From JAFNAG01 sp963824985 (lineage in GTDB: Bacteria; Acidobacteriota; UBA6911), in assembly GCA_963824985.1 (NCBI GenBank), contig CAWGRQ010000018.1:62001-126000 (forward strand): a stretch of DNA of 64,000 bases, in the 5' to 3' direction. This document shows, piece by piece, positions 37,703-45,433 of the stretch. The notes beneath the pieces were generated by a model. That model worked only from the letters and a program-made list of their open reading frames with translations. It searched no databases and was not told the origin of the DNA. Position 1 is the first letter of the stretch, and every line of letters begins with the position of its first letter. Position numbers and translations under genes: made by a program.

Positions 37703-38194
37703 CTATTTGGCTGTCTCGATGGATTTGCCGGTTGCCATGCTCAGAGCCCCTAAAATTGCAAGCTTATAGCCTGGAAGAGTCTGGAGGAGAACGGCGCCGG
37801 TCTTGTCATTCTGGTCCTTGAAAACGATCCCAATCAGCTCATCTTTGGGATGCAGAAATCCGAACAAGCCGGGCGGATCAGGAGGTACGAACGCCGATTT
37901 TTGTGCTTGCTTTGCAGACGAAACATCCAGGACTGCAGCCACTCGCTGCTGTGCTTCCCTGCCGTAGCTGATCGACACTATCTTGGAGGGATCCATACGC
38001 AAGGTCGGCCTGGGCGAGAAAGCAAGCACTATCTTGTCGTGAGTCACGGTCAGGGTAACGTTGTAGTCATAGGGATTCACCTTTGCCTCGATCGTCCCTG
38101 CCATGTAACGGATCTTGTTCCAGGAATCCGCCGCAGCCGCGACCAACTGGACGGCAAGGACTGCTATCGCCAACATGACTTTAACTCTATGCAT
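37703..38194 (-). CDS. Hypothetical secreted protein
   Basis: 163 residues from ATG 38194. Signal peptide VKVMLAIAVLAVQLVAAAA, then a beta-rich domain (YNVTLTVTHDKIVLAFSPRP, KIVSISYGREAQQRVAAVLD, IGIVFKDQNDKTGAVLLQTL) that resembles small secreted domains seen in Acidobacteria; no family name can be given. It lies 22 bases from the kinase start on the same strand, so it could be the first gene of the sensory operon. Confidence 0.65.
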   Translation of the reverse strand: MHRVKVMLAIAVLAVQLVAAAADSWNKIRYMAGTIEAKVNPYDYNVTLTVTHDKIVLAFSPRPTLRMDPSKIVSISYGREAQQRVAAVLDVSSAKQAQKSAFVPPDPPGLFGFLHPKDELIGIVFKDQNDKTGAVLLQTLPGYKLAILGALSMATGKSIETAK

Positions 38195-38471
38195 ATCAAA
38201 TTCCAGGAGTGCGATCTCGGACACCTCGCCTAGTCTCGCCATAGTTTAAGTGGCTGCCCAATGAATCACAACCTCTTACCATTGAATGGCGCAATTCCCG
38301 ATTGAGCGGGCTTCGGCTGACTATAGACGGTTTTCTCCGGTATCTTTCTGGTTTGCGCCACTCATCGCCGATTCCGACCATTCACAGGAAAGCTGTGGCG
38401 AGGCACTGGGAATTTGGCCTACGATGAGCTTGCACAGTTGCAGGATTTGAAAGCTATCCGGAGAGGAGAGG

Positions 38472-39080
38472 ATGCGAATCATTGCGGTCGCGATCAGTTT
38501 CCTGTTGACCTTAGCCTGCGGCGTGGCGTTTGCGCAGGGCCCGCAGAATAAGGATGTATTCTTTCTGGCAGGGGTGGCGCCAGGGACGTCACAGCGGATT
38601 TCAGGCACTGCGATTAGCGTCGAAACCGATGCCAGCCTTGCGATTCAGGGGGGTTTTGGGTATCAAGTTTTGTCCACCACCGCGGGATATGTTTTCCTTG
38701 AGATTCCCATTGCGTTTGAATTTCCTGGGACGAGCACGGCGAGCGGCCTGTCGTTCAAAAATAGGCTGATTGCCAACTATATTGCCCCGGGAATCCGTTT
38801 CAAGTTTCCCATCAGTGATCGCCTGTCAATATACGGGCTAGTCGGGGGCGGATACGGCTCTTTCAGGCGGTTCGAAATGGATCCCACTGTGGCCGATCAG
38901 GTGACTGCTCGTTTTCGGTCGGGAGGTATCTTTGATTTTGGGGGCGGGATCGATGTGCGCTTGCGCCGTGGATTCAGCTTGCGCTTCGAAACACGGGACT
39001 TCGTCGGCGGCGGCGATTCGACCGTCGGCGCCGGCAGGCATCACCTCATACTCATGACTGGCTTCGCATTGCATTTCTAG
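38472..39080 (+). CDS. Outer-membrane beta-barrel protein
   Basis: 202 residues with a signal peptide (IIAVAISFLLTLACGVAFAQ). Alternating amphipathic strands (GYVFLEIPIAFEFPG, RLIANYIAPGIRFKFPI, LSIYGLVGGGYGSFRRFEM, FSLRFETRDFVGGG) and a C-terminal aromatic residue (LILMTGFALHF) are the usual outer-membrane insertion signature. It is the size of an eight-stranded OmpA/OmpW-like barrel. Start ATG 38472 with GGAGAGGAG. Confidence 0.72.
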   Translation: MRIIAVAISFLLTLACGVAFAQGPQNKDVFFLAGVAPGTSQRISGTAISVETDASLAIQGGFGYQVLSTTAGYVFLEIPIAFEFPGTSTASGLSFKNRLIANYIAPGIRFKFPISDRLSIYGLVGGGYGSFRRFEMDPTVADQVTARFRSGGIFDFGGGIDVRLRRGFSLRFETRDFVGGGDSTVGAGRHHLILMTGFALHF

Positions 39081-39149
39081 CTGACAGACGGGGACCCAGG
39101 ATTTGCCCATGGGCTGAGCTCTCGCGATGTTGGCTTGGACCGATAGGCC

Positions 39150-39510
39150 AGCTGAATGTCATCCTGGAGAACAGGCATTCTTTGACCGCCCTGACGTCCG
39201 CCCCGGCTGCGTCATCTCCCTGCAGACCTTCGGGGGCTACGGGGCCAACTTCAATAGATTCTACGGCGCCTACTCCAACCGGGGCAGAGCCTTGCGCGCG
39301 CCGGCGCGAGCCGACAACCCCGCCTCCGGCATCCCCGCCCTCGAGCCGGACAATTCCGATTTCTCCAGGGAGGCCCGCAGCACGTGGGCCCGTCTGATCC
39401 GGAAAATCTTCGAAGCCGACCCTCTGACTTGTGCCTGCGGTGCCCGCAGGCGCATCGTCTCCATTATTACCGACCCGCGCATCGTCGACCGCATCCTGCG
39501 CCAGGGCCAA
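39150..39510 (+). pseudogene. IS91-type transposase fragment with internal deletion
   Basis: QAFFDRPDVRPGCVISLQTF comes from the central region (VIALQTFG motif) and is joined directly after GYGANFN to FYGAYSNRGRALRAPARADN and STWARLIRKIFEADPLTCAC GARRRIVSIITDPRIVDRIL (split) of the C-terminal region. The catalytic part between is deleted, and the end runs into unrelated sequence. It is diverged from the 34-kb fragment, so it represents a different insertion. Confidence 0.7.
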
Positions 39511-39896
39511 AGCGATCGCTGCAGGACAGGAGACCTTTTCGAACCTCGCGCTCCTCCCATCTCCCGACCCCACACTGTCCAGCTGCCGGATTGCCCCGTA
39601 CAGACCCAAACCAGGTGGCACTCTGTTACTCGTCTGCCGACGGCGGAAACGTACTTGATCCTGCGAAAGTTGCGGACAAGATCGTGGTTTGCGACCGGGG
39701 AGAGACGGCGCGCGTTAGCAAAAGCCTGGCAGTCAAGGAAGAAACGCCCCCGGCCTCCCGAACCCAATCCCGATACGGACCTGTGTATCCTGCATCCGGT
39801 GGCATGGAATTTGATTGAATGAGGATATTTTTGGGCTATGTTGTATAAAGGTGTCGATTGCAGGTAACCCTCCTTTAGAGGCTCGAGGATTAGACC

Positions 39897-40286
39897 ATGT
39901 GGATAATGCTCGCACTGCTGTTTACGGTCTTGACGAGTTTCGCGCTGATCATCGCGCTGCCGGCCATATTCGGCTGGGGGCTGATCAAGCTCCGGCGGGA
40001 ACATAACGTCGTGCCTCTGCAGATGTTTCTGTCAATAGCCGGCGGACTGGTGATCGGCATGGGGATCGCCTGGTATTTTGTGGTTGCCCACGAGGGATGG
40101 AACCTGTCCTTCGGCGAGACGTTTTATGCCACGGTTCATAGCGACATCTATGGGGGCCAGATCGAGGATGCCGCGGAGGATTACGTCTTCTTTATACTGT
40201 TCTTCGGCAATGTCGGCGCGATCCTGGCGGGAGTGGCAGGGTGGTTGGCTACCAGGCGCCGCCGCCGGGTGGCTCTGACAACCTGA
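39897..40286 (+). CDS. Hypothetical membrane protein
   Basis: 129 residues with three membrane helices (MLALLFTVLTSFALIIALPA; MFLSIAGGLVIGMGIAWYFV; FILFFGNVGAILAGVAGWLA) and a basic C-terminus (RRRRRVALTT). The central soluble loop is acidic (YGGQIEDAAEDY). Not a recognised family. It lies 34 bases upstream of the transglutaminase gene and is probably co-transcribed with it. Confidence 0.6.
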   Translation: MWIMLALLFTVLTSFALIIALPAIFGWGLIKLRREHNVVPLQMFLSIAGGLVIGMGIAWYFVVAHEGWNLSFGETFYATVHSDIYGGQIEDAAEDYVFFILFFGNVGAILAGVAGWLATRRRRRVALTT

Positions 40287-40320
40287 TCCCGTTACTCCAA
40301 ATGCTACAGGCGTTGCACGG

Positions 40321-40964
40321 ATGAGCCCTCTCCTGATTGTCTTCCTGATTCTCTTCTCCTTCCTCAGCCCTACGGAGATCATCGACAGCAATCATCCGGA
40401 AGTTCGGGCGTTTGCAGAGAAAGCGCGCGGCGATGCGGAAGATCCGGCGGATAAAGCCGTGCGGTTGTATTACGCCGTTCGCGACGGAATCTGGTATGAC
40501 CCATATTACCCGTTTTTCCTTCCGGAGCACTACCGGGCCAGCAATGTGCTGCGCGGCGGCCGCGGTTTCTGCATACCAAAGGCTCTCTTCTCTGTGCGGC
40601 CGGCAGAGCCAGCGGAATCCCCTCCAGACCCGGATTCGCGAATGTCCGGAATCACCTTGCGACCCGCCAGTTGCTGGACTTTCTGGGAACGGATATTTTC
40701 GCCTTTCATGCTTTCACTGAGTTCTTCCTCGAGGGGAAGTGGGTGAAGGCTACCCCTGCCTTCAACAGGGAGCTTTGCGTACGGCACGTTGTCGAACCGC
40801 TCGAATTCAATGGCCGCGAGGACTCCATCTTCCAGCCCCACAATTCTGAAAACAGAAAGTTCATGGAATATCTCATATTCCACGGCAGCTTCACCGATAT
40901 CCCGGTCGCTCAAATTATCAGCACCTGGCAAGAGGTCTATGGCCGGGAACGCGTCCAGGGCTGA
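40321..40964 (+). CDS. Transglutaminase-like cysteine protein, one frameshift
   Basis: About 215 residues when repaired. Signal-like start (SPLLIVFLILFSFLS), then VRLYYAVRDGIWYDPYYPF, and the catalytic Cys in RGGRGFCIPK. One A added at the A3 run 40578-40580 continues into GSLLCAAGRASGIPSRPGFA NVRNHLATRQLLDFLGT (split); the catalytic His lies in AFHAFTEFFLEGKWVKATPA. The reading then stops at TGA 40962-40964, but 22 more coding-like codons follow in the same frame (IDSFEKYGDIRRGRFDSEDV MK) to a TAA at 41031-41033. Transglutaminase-like proteins often act as proteases or amidases. Confidence 0.75.
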
Positions 40965-41166
40965 ATCGACAGCTTCGAAAAATACGGAGATATTCGCCGC
41001 GGCCGCTTTGACAGCGAAGATGTGATGAAATAAATTTCACATCATTGATGCCTTTCATTCGTAATTCGTAATTCTCCTTGACCTGTCTAAAACTTCATAG
41101 TTTAGGATTCTTTTCAGCTGCTGAATTCGGAATAATGCAATGCGGCAGAGGAAAGGATGAATCGTT

Positions 41167-41694
41167 GTGGTGACAATTTCCGCTTTGGTAAGGGGATCGG
41201 GGCTTTCGCGCAGCGCGCTTCTCTACTATGACCGGCTCGGTTTGCTCAAGCCGCTCAGCCGAAGCCGCTCGGGGTACCGTCTTTATTCCCCGGTGGAGGT
41301 AGACAGGTTGGAACAGATCTGCCTTTTCCGGCAGATGGGAATCCCGCTTAAAGAAATGAAGAAGCTGCTGGATCAATCCGTCCGCAACGCCTCAATGAAA
41401 ATCCTTCAGCGCAGGCTTCGAACCCTCGGCCGCGAAATTGCAAATCTCCGCAGACAGCAGCGCTATATTTTGGCGCTTCTCAAACAAAAACAATTACAGC
41501 AAGGAGTCGAAATGATCAGCAAGGAACGTTGGGTGGAGATTATGCGGGCGGCAGGGCTGAAGGATGAAGATATGCACAACTGGCACAAACAGTTCGAAAA
41601 GATGGAACCGGAAGCGCACCAGGAATTCTTGGAATCTCTTGGAATTAAACCCGCCGAGATAAAGAAAATACGCGAGTGGAGCCGCAAGCCCTAA
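41167..41694 (+). CDS. MerR-family transcriptional regulator
   Basis: 175 residues. The N-terminal winged helix reads VRGSGLSRSALLYYDRLGLL KPLSRSRSGYRLYSPVEVDR (split), followed by the dimerisation coil. The C-terminal part (MISKERWVEIMRAAGLKDED MHNWHKQFEKMEPEAHQEFL, split) is of the kind found in MerR regulators with a small effector domain. Start is GTG 41167 or the next GTG. Transcribed towards the methyltransferase with a shared bidirectional terminator. Confidence 0.85.
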   Translation: MVTISALVRGSGLSRSALLYYDRLGLLKPLSRSRSGYRLYSPVEVDRLEQICLFRQMGIPLKEMKKLLDQSVRNASMKILQRRLRTLGREIANLRRQQRYILALLKQKQLQQGVEMISKERWVEIMRAAGLKDEDMHNWHKQFEKMEPEAHQEFLESLGIKPAEIKKIREWSRKP

Positions 41695-41701
41695 AAGCAT
41701 C

Positions 41702-41740
41702 AACCACGAAACACACTAAAAATTCGTGTGTTTCGTGGTT
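41702..41740. terminator. Bidirectional Rho-independent terminator between merR-like and methyltransferase genes
   Basis: Perfect 15-base arms AACCACGAAACACAC and GTGTGTTTCGTGGTT with a 9-base A-rich loop, followed on the plus strand by CCTTTTTAAAAAGG. It lies 7 bases after the MerR-like stop and overlaps the methyltransferase stop on the other strand. Confidence 0.8.
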
Positions 41741-42293
41741 AAGCCTTTTTAAAAAGGGTGGAGTGGGATCTCCAGATCTTCGGAGTGGCGGCAATTTCGA
41801 ATCCATGGGCTTGTGCGGTTGATTTTGTCGCCGCGAACATTGGCTCCGTGACATGGCCTTTCGGCTCAGAGACGAGCAGCTTCCCTCCGCTTTTCAGAGC
41901 CGCGTTTATTTCGGAAAAGAGCCTGTCCGGGTCTGGAATTTCGTGAACGACGGCAAAGGCCAGGACAAAATCGGCGGCTCCCGTCCTGTCCTGCAGGTTC
42001 AGTGAATTCGTCCCCGCCTGCCGGACTTCAATGCGTTCCAGCACGCCGGCTTTTCGAGCCCGCTTTCTCAGCGACTTCAGCATTCTCTCCTGCAGATCGA
42101 CACCGATGACTCTGCCCGTCTTCCCCGCAAGCTTCGCCATCGGGATGCTGAAAAAACCCATGCCGCAACCGATATCAACCGCAGTCATCCCATCTGTAAA
42201 ATACGGGCGAAGTATCTTATCGGGATCCTGCGCCAATTTGCGTATCGGACTTGCGAGCAGATAACCCAGCCACCAAGGACATACCCTGCCCAT
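41739..42293 (-). CDS. Class I SAM-dependent methyltransferase
   Basis: 184 residues. SAM-binding motif I is AVDIGCGMGFFSIPMAKLAG, with the acidic motif II at RVIGVDLQ, motif IV at ADFVLAFAVVHEIPD and a late strand GGKLLVSEPKGHV. It is short for the UbiE/Methyltransf_11 type; no substrate domain is visible. Convergent with the MerR-like gene. Confidence 0.85.
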   Translation of the reverse strand: MGRVCPWWLGYLLASPIRKLAQDPDKILRPYFTDGMTAVDIGCGMGFFSIPMAKLAGKTGRVIGVDLQERMLKSLRKRARKAGVLERIEVRQAGTNSLNLQDRTGAADFVLAFAVVHEIPDPDRLFSEINAALKSGGKLLVSEPKGHVTEPMFAATKSTAQAHGFEIAATPKIWRSHSTLFKKA

Positions 42294-42376
42294 TGTCTCT
42301 CCCCATTTAAACCGTCAGCTGCAAAACCTGGTTTTTGCTTCAATCCTCAATCGCAATCGTCAATCGTCAATAAAAA

Positions 42377-42408
42377 AGGCTCCGGCTCCAACGCAGGAAC
42401 CGGAGCCT
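42377..42408 (-). terminator. Rho-independent terminator for minus-strand transcript
   Basis: 13-base arms (12 of 13 paired; AGGCTCCGG... and ...CCGGAGCCT) with loop AACGCA; on the minus strand the stem is followed by six T. It ends a transcript coming from 42.47-43.0 kb. Confidence 0.75.
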
Positions 42409-42464
42409 GGAGTGCTTGGCAGCGTAGCGTTGGGTTCACCTCAGCGGCACCCTTGCAGATCCTG

Positions 42465-42509
42465 CTATGAGGACGTCACCTCCGTCCAAGCGTTTTGACC
42501 GATATGCAC
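42465..42509 (-). CDS. 14-codon mini-gene with an extended Shine-Dalgarno
   Basis: GTG at 42509, then HIGQNAWTEVTSS and stop TAG. On the minus strand AAGGAGGTGATCC lies directly upstream with ideal spacing (7 bases from AGGAGG to GTG); plus-strand 42509-42523 reads CTGGATCACCTCCTT, identical to the 3' end of bacterial 16S rRNA. A TTG-started 64-codon frame containing it also exists. A terminator follows 57 bases later. It may be a short peptide gene or a ribosome-binding decoy. Confidence 0.45.
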   Translation of the reverse strand: MHIGQNAWTEVTSS

Positions 42510-42707
42510 TGGATCACCTCCTTCCTGGGCGTGTCCATAATCGGCAGGACCCATCCCTGCCCGGATCCCTGAGCCGCCCAAGCCCGTTGGAACCGCCGCG
42601 TCGTTCAACGAAAGAGCGCGCGGAGCTGAACACGCATTGAGTTTACTGCGGAACCGCAAGTACTAAAAAGCTCATAATCTCGCGGTTCTGCGGATGCTCT
42701 TCCCTTT

Positions 42708-42992
42708 TCATTTCGACGGCGGAGGAGGCATTTTGCTCTTCGGCATCGGTTTCCCTTTCTGCGACGATCCGTCCGAATCGATAAAGATATATTTATTTCG
42801 CATATCCGCAGGCACCATGTCCCGCAAAGCCGTTTCCACATCTTTGGGCGAGTACTGTGCCTCGATAAAAATAAACGGCCGCGTCACCCTTGTGACCCTG
42901 AATGGGCAGTGAATGAAGTTCCCGGGTATGAAAACCAGTGAGGGCTTCGAGACAACATGTTTCTTCCTGCCCTCAAGGCTGCTAAGCCCCAT
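42708..42992 (-). CDS. Hypothetical small protein
   Basis: 94 residues, protein-like in composition: VVSKPSLVFIPGNFIHCPFR, VTRPFIFIEAQYSPKDVETA LRDMVPADMRNKYIFIDSDG (split), ending in a Pro/Lys tail (PMPKSKMPPPPSK). No signal peptide or known family. The start is uncertain. It lies upstream of the mini-gene on the same strand and partly opposes the repeat-tail ORF. Confidence 0.4.
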   Translation of the reverse strand: MGLSSLEGRKKHVVSKPSLVFIPGNFIHCPFRVTRVTRPFIFIEAQYSPKDVETALRDMVPADMRNKYIFIDSDGSSQKGKPMPKSKMPPPPSK

Positions 42993-43163
42993 TTATTTGG
43001 AATGCTCAAGGCGGAAGCTGTGAGCTCCCGCCTCACGACCTATCGGTCCTCGGGACGACCTATAAGTCTTTGGGGGGCGCTGCTTTACCTCGAGAATGCA
43101 GTACGCTCGGGAAAGGCCGATGCTAACGGGGTCTCGGAAGTGATGCGCCGCTTTCTGGACTGA
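42957..43163 (+). pseudogene. Second copy of the carbonic anhydrase tail
   Basis: A 68-codon frame ends SLWGALLYLENAVRSGKADA NGVSEVMRRFLD (split), the same tail as the carbonic anhydrase-like protein at 26.3-27.3 kb. The first 35 codons are unrelated and on the opposite strand overlap the gene at 42708. It is best read as the surviving 3' end of a lost homologue; a tiny stand-alone gene is less likely. Confidence 0.55.
43068..43163 (+). repeat. Tail repeat, copy 2 (pairs with 27207-27302)
   Basis: Same orientation as copy 1; the similarity stops a few bases after the shared TGA and begins abruptly at the AGTCTT of 43065. Confidence 0.85.
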
Positions 43164-43425
43164 GGAAGCCCGACCCTGTTATTCCGCATTATTCACGAAG
43201 CAAGACATCGCAGGACACAGAGGAACGCAGATGCATACGGATTGGATCCGCGTGCAGGGCTTTTGCAGGCCCGATGGGCCCAGCGCCGCGCAAAGCCCTG
43301 CACGTGTTCTTCCGTGTCCCAAACACTTTCTGTTATGAGCGAAATGCGACACCTCGTATTGTTATCGTGCATTTGCAAAAGACTTTCATGAATAATGCGG
43401 ACTAAAATGTACAGATAGGGGCTGG
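43164..43425. other. Intergenic region with an imperfect palindrome
   Basis: No gene visible. It contains CGTGCAGGGCTTT (43251-43263) and AAAGCCCTGCACG (43302-43314), perfect 13-base arms with an inner GGCCC/GGGCC stem, a cruciform-like element. Confidence 0.5.
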
Positions 43426-44526
43426 ATGATGAAACAGGTGGATCGGGCAGGCACGTGGTCATGGGGATCCTCGATCTCGCCGACCATTGCCTGTCGGCGG
43501 TTCAGGCGGAAATTCGCCTTGATCCTCGGCATTTTAATTGCCGCTTTTCTCGCTACCGCATTGCTCCCGCGGCAAGGAGCTGTGCCGTCACTTCTTGCTT
43601 ATGATTTCAGACAGACACAGCCACCGGCCGGAAATATAATTCGGGTGGACGTCAGCCTCGTAACGGTGCCGGTGATGGTAACCGACAAGTCCGGCAATCA
43701 CGTGCCCGGCTTGCGGGCCGGCGACTTCCGGATTTTCGAGGATGGCGCGGCACAGCAGATTGACCGTCTGATCCCCGAAGCAGAACCATTTCACGTGGCC
43801 CTGATGCTGGATCGTTCCGGCAGCACCCGGCTTCAATTCGGCGACATTCAAAGTGCCGCACTGGCGTTCGCCGACGCATTGAGACCACAGGACCGCTTGA
43901 TGATCGTCTCATTCGACACGAGCGTTTCCTATCATTCCGGGTTTACCGCAGATCGCAACCGGATCGGTGTGGCGATCATGGAGACAGGAGCCGCCAACCA
44001 GAGAACGGGATTGTACGATGCCATTGACCGGGTCCTGACCGAACAATTCGACCGGTTGCCGGGACGCAAGGCCATCGTTCTGTTTTCGGACGGCGTCGAT
44101 AACGCCAGCCAGCGGATGGAGCGAGGGACTACTCTTTCAAGAATCGAAAAATCTGATGTCGTTGTGTATCCCATCCAATACGACACCAGGGACGGCATTC
44201 CCGACCGGCTTCCACTTCCGGCTGCACAAACTCCGGTCGCCTTCAACACGCTCTACAAGCGCGCCGTCCAATTCCTTGGGGACCTGAGCAAGCGAAGCGG
44301 GGGATGCCGCTATCAGGCGGGATCGATCGATACCCTCAATGCCGCCTTTTCTCAAATCGCATCGGAATTGCCTTTGCAATACACCCTGTGTTATTACCCG
44401 GCGCGGGTCTCACGCGCCGGTTCGTATCATCGCATTCGGGTCACGGTCGATCGTCCGGGCGTCAAGGTACGCTCCCGCACGGGATATCGTGCCGGCTATC
44501 CGACGAAGGAGATCCGACATCCCTGA
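43426..44526 (+). CDS. Secreted VWFA-related domain protein
   Basis: 366 residues. A long N-terminal basic stretch leads to a membrane/signal segment (FALILGILIAAFLATALL). The family module (VDVSLVTVPVMVTDKSGNHV, LRAGDFRIFEDGAAQQIDR) is followed by a VWA domain with a good metal site (LMLDRSGST, and FSDGVDN later). The C-terminus has ELPLQYTLCYYPARVSRAGS YHRIRVTVDRPGVKVRSRTG (split). Same family as the genes at 11.5 and 28.2 kb, but with an intact DxSxS motif. Its stop is 50 bases before the phosphoesterase start. Confidence 0.87.
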   Translation: MMKQVDRAGTWSWGSSISPTIACRRFRRKFALILGILIAAFLATALLPRQGAVPSLLAYDFRQTQPPAGNIIRVDVSLVTVPVMVTDKSGNHVPGLRAGDFRIFEDGAAQQIDRLIPEAEPFHVALMLDRSGSTRLQFGDIQSAALAFADALRPQDRLMIVSFDTSVSYHSGFTADRNRIGVAIMETGAANQRTGLYDAIDRVLTEQFDRLPGRKAIVLFSDGVDNASQRMERGTTLSRIEKSDVVVYPIQYDTRDGIPDRLPLPAAQTPVAFNTLYKRAVQFLGDLSKRSGGCRYQAGSIDTLNAAFSQIASELPLQYTLCYYPARVSRAGSYHRIRVTVDRPGVKVRSRTGYRAGYPTKEIRHP

Positions 44527-44575
44527 TGGAGGCGGCCCGCACTTCAGCCACCACAGATTTCCGGGAGTACTCTGT

Positions 44576-45430
44576 ATGAAAATCAGACTTCCTTTTCTGC
44601 TCGTTCTGCTCTTGATGGTCGGGCTGCCAGGTCCGGCACAGGAGCAGCCATTCTGTTTTGTGATGCTCACCGATACTCAATTTGGGATGTATGCCGCCGA
44701 TAGGAGCTTCGAACAGGAAACCGCCAACTTCGAGTTTGCGGTGGCCACCGTGAACCGGCTGAAGCCGGGATTTGTAATTATTCTGGGCGATCTCGTCAAC
44801 AAAGCCGGCGATGCGCTTCAGATTGGAGAATATCAGCGCATCGCACGGAAGATTACTCCGTCGATTCCGGTTTACCATGTAGCGGGGAATCATGACGTCG
44901 GCAACGTGCCGACGGCGGATTCGCTAGCCAAATACCGGAAGATTTTTGGACCCGATTACTACAGTTTCCAGGCCGGGCCGGTACACGGAATCGTCCTCGA
45001 TTCGACTCTTATCCACAGACCCGAAGGCGCCATGGATGCCTACAAACAACAGGATGCCTGGCTGAGGAAGGAACTGGAAGCCGCGAAGTCTTCAGGATCG
45101 AAGCAGCTCGTCGTTTTCCAGCATCACCCCTATTTTTTGAAGGACGCACAGGAGGCCGACCAATACGAGAACATCCCTCTGGCGCGGCGGGGCGCGCTGC
45201 TCGATTTGTTCCACAGTTATGGAATTCACCACGTGTTCGCGGGCCACACCCACAAGAATGTTGTGGTTCAGGATGGGGAGCTGGAGATGATCGCCAGTGC
45301 CCCGGTCGGCAAGCCGCTGGGCAAGGATGGATCCGGGATTCGGGTCGCCACGATATCGGATACCGGGGTGGTGCATCGGTATTATGATTTCGGCATGCTC
45401 CCGGACAAGCTGCCCGCCTCGAAAAAATAA
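44576..45430 (+). CDS. Secreted calcineurin-like metallophosphoesterase
   Basis: 284 residues. Signal peptide (PFLLVLLLMVGLPGPAQ). Metal ligands run MLTDTQFG (D, with Q in place of the usual H), IILGDLVN (GD), AGNHDVG (GNHD), FQHHPYF (H) and FAGHTHKN (GHxH). The closest family is CPPED1-like phosphoesterase, active on phosphomonoesters. Probably co-transcribed with the VWFA gene. Confidence 0.85.
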   Translation: MKIRLPFLLVLLLMVGLPGPAQEQPFCFVMLTDTQFGMYAADRSFEQETANFEFAVATVNRLKPGFVIILGDLVNKAGDALQIGEYQRIARKITPSIPVYHVAGNHDVGNVPTADSLAKYRKIFGPDYYSFQAGPVHGIVLDSTLIHRPEGAMDAYKQQDAWLRKELEAAKSSGSKQLVVFQHHPYFLKDAQEADQYENIPLARRGALLDLFHSYGIHHVFAGHTHKNVVVQDGELEMIASAPVGKPLGKDGSGIRVATISDTGVVHRYYDFGMLPDKLPASKK

Positions 45431-45433
45431 GGC

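Noticed and set aside
42509..42523. Possible 3' end of a 16S rRNA gene
   Set aside because: Only the last 15 bases match; the preceding bases do not resemble helix 45 or any other part of 16S rRNA.
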